Positions 27,184 to 36,129 of a DNA stretch of 64,000 bases are shown here, piece by piece. The notes below the pieces were generated by a model. It ran no database searches. It saw only the letters and a program-made list of their open reading frames with translations, and was not told the DNA's origin. Source of the DNA: Rhodospirillaceae bacterium (GTDB taxonomy: Bacteria; Pseudomonadota; Alphaproteobacteria; MPNO01; UBA2964). Made by a program: the position numbers and the translations under genes. The stretch's first letter is position 1; each line of letters opens with the position of its first letter. Where the stretch lies: positions 124,001 to 188,000 of the forward strand of contig PBIN01000014.1 in NCBI GenBank assembly GCA_002720855.1, written 5' to 3'.

Positions 27184-28617
27184 ATGGCGTCAGAAAATTC
27201 ACATAACTCCAAGAAAGGCGTGGGTTTATCCGCCCGGTTGCTCTTGCTCACGATATTTTTCGTGATGCTGAGTGAGGTGTTTATCTATGCGCCATCTATC
27301 GGACGCTACCGGGTAGTTTATTTCCAGGAACGCATAGCTGCAGCGCATCTCGCGAGTCTCGCGCTGGAGGTCCCATCAGACAATCTGGTTAGTAAAAAAC
27401 TCCAAAGAGAATTGCTCGATCATGCGAGGTCATATGGCATTGTGCTCAAACGGCCAGCAAGTAAATCGCTCATGCTTTCTGACGACATGCCGCTACAGAT
27501 TGATGCGACATTCCGCATGGACGAAGGGAGTTTTATGGGTCTTATCGGTGCCGCTTTTGACATTCTTCTTAGTGACGGCAGCCGAACCTTCAGAATTATT
27601 GGGCAGTCGCCCAAGGATCGCAATGTTGTGGTTGAAACGGTTATCGCCGAAAGGCCGTTGAGAGATGCGATGATAGATTACTCATTGAATATTCTCGGTC
27701 TTTCAATTGTTATCTCCTTGATGACTGCGGTTCTGGTCTACGCCAGTTTGCAATGGTTGTTTGTCCGTCCGATGCGATCTTTGACGGCGGCCATGGTTTC
27801 CTTCCGTCGCGCGCCGGAAGACGCAACACGATTGGTGAAACCCGGTACCCGCACCGATGAACTTGGTGTTGCTGAACGGGAACTCTCTGGGATGCAACGT
27901 GGATTGCGCGCTGCCTTGATGCAAAAAACGCGATTGGCTGCGCTTGGCACAGCGGTGACAAAGATTAACCACGATCTCCGTAATATTCTGGCGACGGCGC
28001 AGCTTGTTTCTGATCATCTGGAAGTCACTGAAGATCCGAACGTAAAACGCGTTGCGCCGACGTTGATGGGTGCCATCGATCGTGCTGTTACCCTTTGTTC
28101 CAAAACCCTCAGATTCGTTCAGGAGGGCGCTACAGAACTGGATGTAACGCGGTTTGGACTTGCGCCACTTCTTGACGAATTATCGGATGCAGCGTCTACC
28201 ATCGGCGATGGCAGCGCCGTGCTGGATAGCCGTGTCGATGCACGACTGAAACTTTATGCCGACCGGGACCAGATGTACCGGGTGCTGCTTAATCTTGCCC
28301 GCAATGCATTTGAAGCCGGGGCATCCCGTGTCACTGTCCGCGCCCATTCAGAAGTCGGACAGGTCATCATAGAGGTTGCCGATAACGGCCCAGGTCTGCC
28401 TGATCGTGTTCGAAGCGAACTGTTTCAACCCTTCGCTCGTTCGACACGGGCTGGCGGGTCCGGACTGGGCTTGTCAATTGCGCGCGATCTGATGCGCGGG
28501 CACGGCGGCGATATTGGATTGATACGCAGTTCAGAAGAGGGCACAACATTTCGTCTCAACTTGCCGGTCGAGCATGGACAGGGTGAGCGGCCAACACCGA
28601 CTCTTGTCCACGGGTAA
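27184..28617 (+). CDS. Membrane-bound sensor histidine kinase (orphan)
   Basis: This is a two-component sensor of about 477 residues. Two membrane helices (about residues 15-35 and 160-185) bracket a periplasmic sensor region of about 120 residues, then a HAMP-like segment. The phosphoacceptor His lies in KINHDLRNILATAQ (about residue 263). The ATPase domain shows the N box LLNLARNAFEAG, the G1 box ADNGPGLP and the G2 box GGSGLGLSIARDL. No response regulator gene is in the window. ATG at 27184 is chosen over GTG at 27175. Upstream lies the terminator of the Cys-repeat gene, so it is a separate transcript. Confidence 0.92.
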   Translation: MASENSHNSKKGVGLSARLLLLTIFFVMLSEVFIYAPSIGRYRVVYFQERIAAAHLASLALEVPSDNLVSKKLQRELLDHARSYGIVLKRPASKSLMLSDDMPLQIDATFRMDEGSFMGLIGAAFDILLSDGSRTFRIIGQSPKDRNVVVETVIAERPLRDAMIDYSLNILGLSIVISLMTAVLVYASLQWLFVRPMRSLTAAMVSFRRAPEDATRLVKPGTRTDELGVAERELSGMQRGLRAALMQKTRLAALGTAVTKINHDLRNILATAQLVSDHLEVTEDPNVKRVAPTLMGAIDRAVTLCSKTLRFVQEGATELDVTRFGLAPLLDELSDAASTIGDGSAVLDSRVDARLKLYADRDQMYRVLLNLARNAFEAGASRVTVRAHSEVGQVIIEVADNGPGLPDRVRSELFQPFARSTRAGGSGLGLSIARDLMRGHGGDIGLIRSSEEGTTFRLNLPVEHGQGERPTPTLVHG

Positions 28618-28716
28618 GAACGGCACTGGTCAATTCTTCTGACGTTAAGTAAGTTACGGTTAATCACCGATACGGTATACAAAAGGTGACGTCGCTTTGT
28701 TGTATGAGGTTCTACG

Positions 28717-28896
28717 ATGAAACAGTTGGGTAATTGGATCATGGGCGCTAGCACAGCGGTAATGGCCGTGGGCGGCTTGTTTGTCGCTGCGAATACCGGC
28801 CATGGCGTTGCCTATTATGGTGGGCTGCTCTTTTTCCTGTTCGCCGTTTTATTTGTTTTTCATCTGATCCGCGTCAGTTTCGATCACGACGCTTAG
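28717..28896 (+). CDS. Small two-helix membrane protein
   Basis: This 59-residue ORF starts with ATG at 28717 and ends with TAG at 28894-28896. The sequence has an early hydrophobic helix (about residues 8-26, with a GLFVAA core) and a second (about 33-52, GGLLFFLFAVLFVFHLIRV), ending in a charged tail. I do not recognise a family. It fills the gap between the kinase and the lyase on the same strand with normal composition. A TATACA -10-like box at 28676-28681 lies 36 bases upstream. It is short, so the call rests on its clean membrane pattern and position. Confidence 0.6.
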   Translation: MKQLGNWIMGASTAVMAVGGLFVAANTGHGVAYYGGLLFFLFAVLFVFHLIRVSFDHDA

Positions 28897-28930
28897 GTCG
28901 AAATCGGCAATATTTTGATTGGGTTCAGAT

Positions 28931-29794
28931 ATGCAATCCAAAGCAGATAAACTTCGCGCGCTCTTGGCCAAGCCAGACATTTTGGTAACGCCAGCCTGCT
29001 ACGATGCTTTTTCCGCCCGGCTTATTGAGCGCGCAGGATTTGAACTAAGTTTTATGAGCGGCTTCGCGGTGTCTGCGGCACGTCTCGGGTTGCCCGATAC
29101 CGGGCTTATTTCGTATGGCGAGATGCTTGAGCAAGGCCGTAATATTTGCAACGCCGTGTCTATCCCGGTGATTGGCGATGGCGATACCGGGTATGGCAAT
29201 GCACTAAATGTAAAAAGAACGGTGCAAGGCTATGCACAGGCAGGTTTCGGCTGCGTCATGATCGAAGATCAGGTTGCTCCGAAAAGATGTGGTCATACCC
29301 GCGGCAAACTGGTCGTGAATCGCGAGGAGGCTGTCGGCCGAGTTCAGGCAGCTGTCGATGCCCGGGATGAGGGTGCTGATATTCTTATTATGGCGCGCAC
29401 CGATGCCCGAGCGACAGACGGGTTTGAGGAAGCAATGTGGCGGATAAAAGCCTTTGCCGATGAGGGCGCCGATATATTGTTCCTGGAGGCCCCAGAAAGC
29501 GAAGAAGAAATGCGCGGGTTTTGTGATGGGGTTCCCGGTCACAAGATGGCGAACCTCGTGGAACAAGGCGACACACCCCTTCTTCCGCCTAATGTTCTTC
29601 AGGAAATGGGCTTTAAAGTAGTTTTATATCCGCTGACCATGATCAAGGCGGCGATGGCAGCGATGGAAGATGCGCTGCAGGCGCTCAGTCTCGGACAAAC
29701 GCCTGAAGCACTGGCTGAGTTCGCCCATTTGCGGGAAGTCGTCGGCTTCGACGATTATTACGAAGCGGAGAAAAAGTACGCTGCGGGCGAATAA
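28931..29794 (+). CDS. Isocitrate lyase/PEP mutase superfamily protein (oxaloacetate decarboxylase-like)
   Basis: This 287-residue TIM-barrel enzyme belongs to the PEP mutase/isocitrate lyase superfamily. Metal- and substrate-binding motifs are GDGDTGYGNA (about residues 74-83), EDQVAPKRCGHTRGK (about 105-119, the loop with the family's KxCGH cysteine) and ARTDAR (about 149-154). FLEAPES follows. This pattern fits 2-methylisocitrate lyase-like or oxaloacetate decarboxylase-like members; it is too short for true isocitrate lyase. No propionate genes are nearby to decide. I chose ATG 28931 over TTG 28919. Confidence 0.85.
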   Translation: MQSKADKLRALLAKPDILVTPACYDAFSARLIERAGFELSFMSGFAVSAARLGLPDTGLISYGEMLEQGRNICNAVSIPVIGDGDTGYGNALNVKRTVQGYAQAGFGCVMIEDQVAPKRCGHTRGKLVVNREEAVGRVQAAVDARDEGADILIMARTDARATDGFEEAMWRIKAFADEGADILFLEAPESEEEMRGFCDGVPGHKMANLVEQGDTPLLPPNVLQEMGFKVVLYPLTMIKAAMAAMEDALQALSLGQTPEALAEFAHLREVVGFDDYYEAEKKYAAGE

Positions 29795-29810
29795 CCGTTA
29801 ATCGGTTAAC

Positions 29811-30431
29811 TTAACCCAACCCTGTCATCACAAATTCTTTAAAAGCTGTGCGCGACTGCAGAGCGGCGTACCATCGTTCCAAATTTGGTAACGGTTTGCG
29901 GTCGATCCCCTCGAGCGTTAACCAGCGATAAGCATAGATCCCAACGGGGATATCCCCCATCGTAAATCTATCCCCAGCCACAAAGGGCGTATTCGCGAGA
30001 TAGTGATCCAATATTTCCAAATTTGACTGTGTCGTTTCGATGGATTTATTGATTGCGTCCCAGTTGCGATCTTCTGGTTTGTCGCGAATTAGGCCATGAA
30101 ACAGGCCGGTAAATCCTGGTCCGAGGGTTGAGAGCTGCCAGTCCATCCATCGCTCAGCGTTGCCACGTTCCTGCAGATTCTCGGGATATAAGGATCCAAA
30201 ACCCTGTTTTGCAGAAATCATGCGAACGATTGCATTGGATTCCCACAAAATGAAATCCCCGTCGATCAATACAGGAACCCTTCTATTGGGGTTCAGTTCG
30301 TGGAAAGCATCGGTATTTACGACGCCAAACTCACGGCCGGCATCTTCCCGTTCATATGCGACGCCAAGTTCTGCGCAGCACCACAAAACTTTTTGGACAT
30401 TCGACGAGCTTTTACGCCCTATGATCTTCAT
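29811..30431 (-). CDS. Glutathione S-transferase family protein (copy 2)
   Basis: This is a 206-residue GST with an N-terminal thioredoxin fold (MKIIGRKSSSNVQKVLWCCAE, Ser-rich active-site loop), the glutathione-binding VPVLIDGDFILWESNAI segment (Glu-Ser pair) and an all-helical C-terminal domain containing FTMGDIPVG. It is clearly paralogous to the gene immediately upstream, with the same length and motif positions, four bases apart. The two most likely arose by tandem duplication. Substrate unknown. Confidence 0.9.
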   Translation of the reverse strand: MKIIGRKSSSNVQKVLWCCAELGVAYEREDAGREFGVVNTDAFHELNPNRRVPVLIDGDFILWESNAIVRMISAKQGFGSLYPENLQERGNAERWMDWQLSTLGPGFTGLFHGLIRDKPEDRNWDAINKSIETTQSNLEILDHYLANTPFVAGDRFTMGDIPVGIYAYRWLTLEGIDRKPLPNLERWYAALQSRTAFKEFVMTGLG

Positions 30432-30435
30432 GCGT

Positions 30436-31056
30436 TTACGCCATCGGGTTCATTACATGCTCCTGAAAAGCGGAGCGTTCGCATAATAGATCATACCAGC
30501 GCTGAACGTTGTGATAAGGCTCACGGTCGATTTCCATGTTGAACCAACGATAGGCGGTGATACCGAGGGGAATGTCACCCACGGTGAAATTGTCGCCACC
30601 CATATAAGTCGAATTTGCGAGATGGTTATCCATAATCGCGATGTTAGCCGTCAATTTCTGACGGGCGGATTCAATGGCGTCGAGATCCCTGTCTTCGGGC
30701 GCCGTCCGGACCATGCCCCAAAATACAGGAACCAAAGTCGGGCTAACTGTTGCGATTTGCCAATCCATCCAACGCTCTGCGTTGGCACGAATCTGAAGGT
30801 CATCGGGGCAAAGGGTACCCGCCGCATGCTTGGCTGCGAGATAGCGAATACATGAATTCGATTCCCATAATACGAATCCGTCATCGATAATCGTTGGAAC
30901 CCTGCCATTCGGATTAAGCGCCCGATACTCCGGCGTATCATTGCCGCCAAATGGGCCACCGAGATCTTCCCTCTCGAAGGGCAGCCCGATTTCGCTACAA
31001 ATCCATAAAACTTTTTGGACATTCGATGAGGTATCGCGTCCGATAATCTTCAACAT
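30436..31056 (-). CDS. Glutathione S-transferase family protein (copy 1)
   Basis: This is a 206-residue GST. The active-site region reads GRDTSSNVQKVLWICSE, the glutathione site VPTIIDDGFVLWESNS, and the helical domain FTVGDIPLGITAYRWF. It shares length and most motifs with the following gene, and the diverged second domain suggests different acceptor substrates. It lies 30 bases downstream of a VOC-fold gene on the same strand. The trio looks like a small detoxification operon. Confidence 0.9.
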   Translation of the reverse strand: MLKIIGRDTSSNVQKVLWICSEIGLPFEREDLGGPFGGNDTPEYRALNPNGRVPTIIDDGFVLWESNSCIRYLAAKHAAGTLCPDDLQIRANAERWMDWQIATVSPTLVPVFWGMVRTAPEDRDLDAIESARQKLTANIAIMDNHLANSTYMGGDNFTVGDIPLGITAYRWFNMEIDREPYHNVQRWYDLLCERSAFQEHVMNPMA

Positions 31057-31086
31057 TTTAAACTCCTAAAAGTATTCGCTTTTTCT

Positions 31087-31500
31087 TTAGGACGATTCTT
31101 CCGAAGGGCCTTTGAGTTCAACAAAATTTCCGTCGGGGTCCTGAAAATATACCGAAGGACCATATCCTTGGGCACCAAACCGTCGTCCGCTGCGCTCAAC
31201 CGCAACGCCGTGCTCCTCAAGATAGGCCACAATGGCGTCCTCATCAAATTTGCCCAGTGTAAGCGCAAAATGGTCTACGTTCCGTCCTGTTTCGGGAGGT
31301 CCATAGCCTGATCGCTGACCGATTTCGCTATCGATTGGGACCAGATCGATCATCGATTCACCGGCTTGATATTGGAACAGGCTGTCTGAGGTTCGTTTTT
31401 CCGGGCAACCCAGAATATCGCGATAGAAATGAATCGATCTTTCTATATCGGCTACCCGCAACACCACGTGATCAAGCTTGGTAATTTGGATGGGATTCAT
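31087..31500 (-). CDS. VOC-family protein (glyoxalase/bleomycin resistance fold)
   Basis: This 137-residue protein has the single-unit vicinal oxygen chelate fold: LDHVVLRVADIERSIHFYRDILG at the N-terminus (split by the metal-site His), DHFAL in the middle and VYFQDPDGNFVEL at the end with the terminal metal-site Glu. The motif set fits a metal-dependent lyase or glutathione-linked enzyme; fosfomycin-resistance-like proteins share it. ATG at 31498-31500 is preferred over GTG 31530 because GGAGG sits just upstream. The tandem GST genes follow, which supports a glutathione-linked role. Confidence 0.88.
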   Translation of the reverse strand: MNPIQITKLDHVVLRVADIERSIHFYRDILGCPEKRTSDSLFQYQAGESMIDLVPIDSEIGQRSGYGPPETGRNVDHFALTLGKFDEDAIVAYLEEHGVAVERSGRRFGAQGYGPSVYFQDPDGNFVELKGPSEESS

Positions 31501-31560
31501 CGCTTCCTCCACCTTCGCCCTTTTTAGCACTATACCACGCGCCCTCGGGCTTAGCAGTGA

Positions 31561-32466
31561 TCAGTCGTTCACCAGGTCATTTGCTTTTTTGAGGGCACTC
31601 TCCCGCCAGGTAATATAGTAGGTGGCTGCAAATATGACGGCCCCGCCGACCCATACCCAGACGACGGGCCATTCTGAATAAAGGAAAAACCCGCAAGCGG
31701 CGGCGATCGGAAGGCGCAGGAAATCGAAGGGCATTACAAAACTCGCATCGGCAGCGGCAAAGGCACGGATTATAAAGGCATGCGCCGAATAACCGAAAAC
31801 GCCCAGCGATATGATGGGAACTGTATCGGACCAATCCGGCGTTACCCAGACGTAGAAGGCAGGGATTGCCGAAACCGGTATAAATATCAATGACATATAG
31901 AGAAGAATCGCATTGGGCGAGTCTGTGTTGGATAACGCCTTGGTCGAAGTTTGCGATGCGGCATAGAAAATCGCAGACAGGACAACGGCAATCGTTCCGG
32001 TACTTAGTTCGACAAAGCCTGGGCGAATGATAATCAATGCCCCGGCAAAACCGAGTGCTGTTGCAATCCAGCGGTGTGCCCCGACACCTTCGCGCAGAAA
32101 AATCGCTGCCATAACGATAGTGAAGAGTGGGACTGTAAATTGTAGTGCCTGCAGATCAGCTAATGTCACCAGGGTGACGCCGATAAACCATCCAACATTT
32201 CCGAGGTAGTGAATGGTGTTGCGAAATATATGGAGCGGTAGACGTTTGGTTTGGATGTCTTCCCGTTTCTGGCGCAATGCCCAGGGAAGAATGATAAGGA
32301 AACTGATGACGCTCCTCAGAAATATCATCTGAAGAACGTTGAACTTGTCCTGAAGGTCTCTAATGACAATCGCCAGAAGAATCAGCGAGACACCGCCCAG
32401 CACCATCCAGATTGCACCGCGCGCGGTGTTAGGTAGAGCATTAAAACTTACAGATAAAAATTTCAT
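31561..32466 (-). CDS. EamA/DMT-family transporter
   Basis: This 301-residue inner-membrane protein has ten predicted helices in two EamA repeats of about 140 residues. Family features include the first-repeat LRSVISFLIILPW and the end-of-repeat FAGALIIIRPG, plus FDFLRLPIAAACGFFLYSEWP in the second repeat. Members export amino acids, drugs or other metabolites; the substrate is not readable from sequence. It lies between the VOC gene and ggt, all on the minus strand. Confidence 0.9.
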   Translation of the reverse strand: MKFLSVSFNALPNTARGAIWMVLGGVSLILLAIVIRDLQDKFNVLQMIFLRSVISFLIILPWALRQKREDIQTKRLPLHIFRNTIHYLGNVGWFIGVTLVTLADLQALQFTVPLFTIVMAAIFLREGVGAHRWIATALGFAGALIIIRPGFVELSTGTIAVVLSAIFYAASQTSTKALSNTDSPNAILLYMSLIFIPVSAIPAFYVWVTPDWSDTVPIISLGVFGYSAHAFIIRAFAAADASFVMPFDFLRLPIAAACGFFLYSEWPVVWVWVGGAVIFAATYYITWRESALKKANDLVND

Positions 32467-32490
32467 GAGGTGTTCGTTGAACGCTCGTGC

Positions 32491-34248
32491 TTAGTCGCCA
32501 ATGGCTTGGCCTTCCCGGCGCGGATCCGCACCCCCCTCATAACCGCCCGGCCGTACCCGAATGCCATGAAGTCCGCTGGTCTTACGTCGGATATGGATTT
32601 TGTGCCCCAATTTTCTAAGGGCTGGTGCAATCTTTTCTAACGCGGTCCCCTTCTCGAGCTCGGTTTTACGGTTCTTGTTTAGAAAATTTGGTAGTGAAAT
32701 GGCGTCTTGCATCGTCATTTCCCAGTCCAGGCTGGCAATGATCGCTTTGGCAACATAGCCAATGATGCTCGACCCCCCAGGCGAGCCGACTGCCATCACG
32801 AGTTTTCCTTTCCGGTCAGTGATGATAGTCGGCGACATTGAGCTCCGTGGTCGTTTTCCCGGCTGCGCTCTATTGGCTTTCGGTTTGCCGTTTAACCGGG
32901 GCACTGATGCAAAGTCAGTCAATTCGTCATTGAGCATGAAGCCACGCACCATAATGCGAGAACCGAATGCGGTGCCAATCGTCGTCGTCATCGATACGGC
33001 ATTGCCTGCGCTATCGATGACGCTGATATGGCTTGTCGAATTTGGCCGGTTATCTCCGTCGTCTGGTGCGAAAGAACGCGATGCGGTCTGTGCGGGAATT
33101 CCGGGGATGGCGGTGCCCATCGCCTTATCTGCAGAAATCATCGCTGCGCGAGCAGCCAGATAATTGTGATCGAGGAGGCCCGCAACGGGAACCTTTATGA
33201 AATCAGGGTCTCCGAGATAGTGGTTGCGGTCGGCAAAAGCGAGTTTGCTTGCTTCAGCGATCAAATGAACCGCTTGTTCAGAGCCCGGAGGCATTCGCGA
33301 TAAATCGAATTGCTCCAACATCGTCAATATTTGCGAGATAGCAATGCCGCCTGATGTTGGCGGCGGCATTCCGCAAATTTTCCACTGGCGGTATGGGGTG
33401 CATATAACGCCGCGTCTTTTTGCTTGATAGCCTGCAATATCCCCCATTGTCATTTTGGCCGGCAAATGATGGGTGCTTTGAACCGCCGCTGCGATATCTT
33501 GTGCAATAGGTCCACTATGAAAAGCATCGGCACCATTTCTGGCAATCTGACTGAGGGTTTGTCCTAGAGCTCGATTTTTAAGTTGCGTCCCGACAGGAAG
33601 GGGTTGGCCTTCGGAGGTGAAAAAGAACGTTCTTGTGGTTGGGAAATTTTTTAGGTGTCGATCGCGTTTGATCATTGCGTGCAAGCGTGGTGACACGGCG
33701 AAACCCGATTCCGCTATATTAATGGCCCGCTCAAATAGTGTCGCCCAGGGTAATTTTCCGTGGCGTTTATGGGCCAACTCCAGCATGCGCAGCAAGCCGG
33801 GAATGCCCACACCCTTGCCGCCCGCCATACGCTGTCGCCAGGGTATCTTCTTACCATTCTCATCGATGAAAAGAGTCTCAGTGGCTGACTTTGGCGCTGT
33901 TTCCCGCCCATCATATGCATCTATGGAGGAGACTTTGCCTGTTTTGCTGTTCTCTGGCGAGTAGTGCAGCAAGAACGCGCCGCCGCCGATTCCTGAACTC
34001 TGTGGTTCGACAAGTGTTAACACCATCTGCGCGGCAATCGTGGCATCTACTGCACTACCGCCCTGACGTAAAATATCTAAACCCGCTTTGACGGCGAGCG
34101 GATTTGCGGCTGCAACCATATGACGTTTCGCAGTGGGCGCACCGACATGAGTACAGCCTTGCAAAAGAAATGCCGCGAAGAGTGCGGATAGGCAGATCGC
34201 GGGTAATGACTTGCTTGTGCGAACAGAAATTTGGGTTTTTGGAACCAT
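32491..34248 (-). CDS. ggt: Gamma-glutamyltransferase, lipoprotein form
   Basis: This enzyme cleaves or transfers the gamma-glutamyl group of glutathione. The N-terminus is a lipoprotein signal with a lipobox ending LLQGC at about residue 31, so it should be anchored in the envelope. The large-subunit start AANPLAVKAGLDILRQGGSA and the glutamate-binding SGIGGGAF are present. The maturation site TSHISVID gives Thr as the new N-terminus of the small subunit, followed by GNAVSMTTT and the SPGGSSIIG oxyanion segment. The frame is open to 34362, but the ATG at 34246-34248 gives the signal peptide. It is divergent from panB. Confidence 0.93.
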   Translation of the reverse strand: MVPKTQISVRTSKSLPAICLSALFAAFLLQGCTHVGAPTAKRHMVAAANPLAVKAGLDILRQGGSAVDATIAAQMVLTLVEPQSSGIGGGAFLLHYSPENSKTGKVSSIDAYDGRETAPKSATETLFIDENGKKIPWRQRMAGGKGVGIPGLLRMLELAHKRHGKLPWATLFERAINIAESGFAVSPRLHAMIKRDRHLKNFPTTRTFFFTSEGQPLPVGTQLKNRALGQTLSQIARNGADAFHSGPIAQDIAAAVQSTHHLPAKMTMGDIAGYQAKRRGVICTPYRQWKICGMPPPTSGGIAISQILTMLEQFDLSRMPPGSEQAVHLIAEASKLAFADRNHYLGDPDFIKVPVAGLLDHNYLAARAAMISADKAMGTAIPGIPAQTASRSFAPDDGDNRPNSTSHISVIDSAGNAVSMTTTIGTAFGSRIMVRGFMLNDELTDFASVPRLNGKPKANRAQPGKRPRSSMSPTIITDRKGKLVMAVGSPGGSSIIGYVAKAIIASLDWEMTMQDAISLPNFLNKNRKTELEKGTALEKIAPALRKLGHKIHIRRKTSGLHGIRVRPGGYEGGADPRREGQAIGD

Positions 34249-34403
34249 GACCCCGTTTCTTTTATCTCGTAGTTTATTTATGAGGCATTGCGATGCACTC
34301 GCCAAGGAAATCCTTTCGCATAGGGGGATTTCCGGGTAAAAGCATGCCGGACAGGGGTGCAAACAAGCTTATGGTGCCCAAATCGTTATTCTGGAGACGT
34401 AAA

Positions 34404-35237
34404 TTGAGTGCGGCTGGCCGCAAAAATGGGCGCATCACAGTCCCCAAAATTCGCGAACGCAAAGGTGGCGATCCGATTGTTTCGTTGACTGCCTATAGCG
34501 CGCCTATGGCGTCTATTCTCGATCCGTATGTCGATTTATTCATCGTCGGGGATTCCGTTGGGATGGTTTTCTACGGAATGGAGTCGACGCTCGGTGTGAC
34601 TCTTGAAATGATGATTGGGCATGGAGCTGCTGTTGTACGCGGATCTGAAAAAGCCTGTGTTGTCGTTGATATGCCGTTCGGCAGTTACCACGAGTCTCAG
34701 TCTCAGGCGTTTCGCAATGCCGCAAAAGTAATGAAACGGACCGGTTGCGATGCAGTAAAACTGGAAGGCGGCGCTGAGATGGCCGAAACAATCACATTTC
34801 TGACTGAGCGTGGAATTCCTGTCATGGGCCATGTTGGTCTTATGCCGCAAAGCGTGAACAGTCTGGGTGGATACCGGGCTCGGGGTAGAGGCGAAGCCGA
34901 AGCCACTAAAATAATTTCAGACGCCAGAGCGGTATCTGATGCAGGTGCTTTCTCTATTGTTGTTGAGGGTGTCGTCGAACCTCTCGCACGCGATATTACA
35001 AATGCAATTTCTGTGCCCACGATCGGTATCGGCGCATCGGCGGAGTGTGATGGTCAGGTGTTGGTTACTGAAGATATGGTGGGTCTGTTTAATGACTTTA
35101 CGCCGAGTTTTGTAAAACGTTACGCTGATCTAGGCCCTGCGATTGCAAAGGCGGCCGCCGCCTATGGCCGCGATGTAAAAGCACGGCGTTTCCCTGCTGA
35201 TGAGCATTGTTTTAGGGTCAAAAACAATAATTCGTAA
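34404..35237 (+). CDS. panB: 3-methyl-2-oxobutanoate hydroxymethyltransferase
   Basis: PanB makes ketopantoate from 2-oxoisovalerate and methylenetetrahydrofolate, the first step of pantothenate synthesis. Motifs include [41 protein letters not shown] and [12 protein letters not shown]. An in-frame ATG occurs at 34293, but I prefer TTG at 34404-34406: GGAG (34393-34396) is seven bases before it and the protein then starts [15 protein letters not shown], the normal PanB N-terminus, at 277 residues. panC follows 35 bases downstream. Confidence 0.95.
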   Translation: MSAAGRKNGRITVPKIRERKGGDPIVSLTAYSAPMASILDPYVDLFIVGDSVGMVFYGMESTLGVTLEMMIGHGAAVVRGSEKACVVVDMPFGSYHESQSQAFRNAAKVMKRTGCDAVKLEGGAEMAETITFLTERGIPVMGHVGLMPQSVNSLGGYRARGRGEAEATKIISDARAVSDAGAFSIVVEGVVEPLARDITNAISVPTIGIGASAECDGQVLVTEDMVGLFNDFTPSFVKRYADLGPAIAKAAAAYGRDVKARRFPADEHCFRVKNNNS

Positions 35238-35272
35238 AATGCCTTTAAAGCGCGAAGTCTCGCAATCTATTA

Positions 35273-36121
35273 ATGACTGATTCAATTATTCGTAGCGTTG
35301 CTGATCTTCGGGAGATTGTTGCTGGATGGCGACAGGAAGGCAAACGGGTTGGACTTGTACCGACAATGGGCGCGATACATGCCGGTCATCTTAGTCTGGT
35401 TTCGATTGCAGCGAAGAACTGCGACAAAGTAATTGCGAGCGTATTTGTCAATCCGACGCAGTTTGGTGAAAATGAAGATTTGGACGCCTATCCGGTGGAC
35501 GAAGCAAAAGACGTCAGAAATCTTACCGATGCGGGTACTGATTTGGTTTTTTGTCCGGGCAAGGAAGAAATATATCCAAACGGCTTTTCGACTGTTATCT
35601 CTGTCTCCGGTCTGACCGCTGGCCTGTGTGGGCCTTTTCGGCCCGGACATTTTGATGGTGTGGCGACAGTTGTATCCAAACTGTTGTTGCAATGCCTGCC
35701 GGACATCGCCGTATTTGGCGAAAAGGATTATCAACAACTGCTCGTAATTCGCCAGCTTGTCAGTGACCTGAATATTCCGGTGGAGATCGTTGGGGCACCG
35801 ATAATTCGCGAAGATGATGGTTTGGCGATGTCCTCGCGGAACAGATATCTCTCGCCCGACGAAAGACGTGTTGCGCCTGAGTTTAATCGCGTATTAACCG
35901 ACGTTGCGGCGTTGATAAAGGCGAAACCTGACGAATGCCAAAATATTTGTCGTAATGCGCGTGAAGAGTTGCTCGAGCTTGGGTTTGCATCGGTAGACTA
36001 TGTTTCTGTATGCGATATCGAAACGCTGGAGCTTCTCAAAACCTATCGGCATCCCGCACGGGTATTCGGTGCTGCCTATCTGGGAGCGTCGCGCCTTATC
36101 GACAATTTGCCTGTCGATTAA
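35273..36121 (+). CDS. panC: Pantothenate synthetase
   Basis: PanC joins pantoate and beta-alanine using ATP. The class-defining motifs are VPTMGAIHAGHLSLV (with the HxGH-type nucleotide loop, about residues 29-43), FVNPTQFGENEDLDAYP, PGHFDGVATVV, FGEKDYQQL and DGLAMSSRNRYLS (KMSKS-like). The length of 282 is standard. It forms a two-gene operon with panB and converges on the minus-strand beta-helix protein, with 8 bases between stop codons. Confidence 0.97.
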   Translation: MTDSIIRSVADLREIVAGWRQEGKRVGLVPTMGAIHAGHLSLVSIAAKNCDKVIASVFVNPTQFGENEDLDAYPVDEAKDVRNLTDAGTDLVFCPGKEEIYPNGFSTVISVSGLTAGLCGPFRPGHFDGVATVVSKLLLQCLPDIAVFGEKDYQQLLVIRQLVSDLNIPVEIVGAPIIREDDGLAMSSRNRYLSPDERRVAPEFNRVLTDVAALIKAKPDECQNICRNAREELLELGFASVDYVSVCDIETLELLKTYRHPARVFGAAYLGASRLIDNLPVD

Positions 36122-36129
36122 TTCTGTAT

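Noticed and set aside
29792-29808. TAACCG/CGGTTA hairpin between convergent genes
   Set aside because: The six-base stem is AT-rich and overlaps the stop codon, and no T tract follows on either strand, so it is not credible as a terminator.
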